In this document: in pieces, positions 6,113-6,126 of the stretch | How positions within the stretch are numbered: the first letter of the stretch is position 1 | Layout of the letters: each line of letters begins with the position of its first letter | Origin: Deinococcus rhizophilus | GTDB lineage: Bacteria > Deinococcota > Deinococci > Deinococcales > Deinococcaceae | Assembly (NCBI RefSeq): GCF_030271215.1 | Contig: NZ_JASNGB010000102.1 | Coordinates: 4,618-10,743 of the forward strand | DNA length: 6,126 bases | Direction of reading: 5' to 3' | Made by a program: the position numbers and the translations under genes | The notes under the pieces: model-generated | Database searches by the model: none | Told to the model about the DNA's origin: nothing | What the model saw: only the letters and a program-made list of their open reading frames with translations

Positions 6113-6126
6113 GGAGTTGATCTTCC

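Larger units (their letters stand above)
5631..6126 (+). mobile_element. Left part of an IS630-family element, running to the window end
   Basis: A transposase N-terminal ORF starts 33 bases inside the proposed end. The boundary is set at CTAG (5628-5631), because IS630 elements insert at TA, often within CTAG, and duplicate the TA. The first bases inside (GTACAGCGTTTTCCAATTTG) are more AT-rich than the flanking DNA and would be the left terminal inverted repeat. The right end is not in the window, so the repeat and the TA duplication cannot be compared. The exact boundary is inferred. Confidence 0.6.

Noticed and set aside
6083..6120. Functional programmed -1 frameshift in the transposase
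   Set aside because: The A7 run is suitable, but the -1 frame stops at 6118-6120, so it adds only about 11 codons.

Overview
This high-GC window carries strongly G/C-biased third codon positions. A bacterial-type prolyl-tRNA synthetase, a secreted DUF3160 protein and an IS630-family end are all consistent with a Deinococcus-like chromosome or large replicon. The assignment to Deinococcus is an inference from gene content, base composition and what looks like a leaderless promoter-ORF arrangement; no taxonomic marker proves it.

Layout. Positions 2-73 hold the last 23 codons of an unidentified gene, followed by a GC-rich hairpin (80-99). A candidate promoter (TTGACC, 18 bp, TACCTT) lies at 125-154. 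Seven bases after its -10 element is an ATG that opens a very short ORF (162-242). This ORF contains Pro-Pro and Pro-Pro-Pro and stops at 240-242. Its stop codon lies inside the left arm of a perfect 10-bp inverted repeat (235-244 / 295-304), whose right arm ends one base before the Shine-Dalgarno of a proline-tRNA ligase gene (proS, 319-2139). proS overlaps by ATGA a gene for a zinc-less medium-chain dehydrogenase-like protein (2136-3047). Converging on this pair from the minus strand is a long signal-peptide-bearing DUF3160 protein (3166-5169). A largely empty stretch follows (5170-5458), then the 3' remnant of a minus-strand gene (5459-5630). That remnant ends at a CTAG where an IS630-like element begins (5631 to the window end). 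Its transposase ORF holds only the helix-turn-helix half, and every forward frame closes soon after a run of seven A residues.

Most interesting reading: the proS leader looks like a ribosome-mediated attenuator. A proline-rich leader peptide would sense charged tRNA-Pro, or polyproline pausing, and control a stem that ends next to the proS ribosome binding site. The ORF, the proline codons and the inverted repeat are visible in the sequence. The leaderless start, the regulation and its direction are inference. The dehydrogenase-like gene would be co-expressed through translational coupling; why it is tied to proS is unknown.
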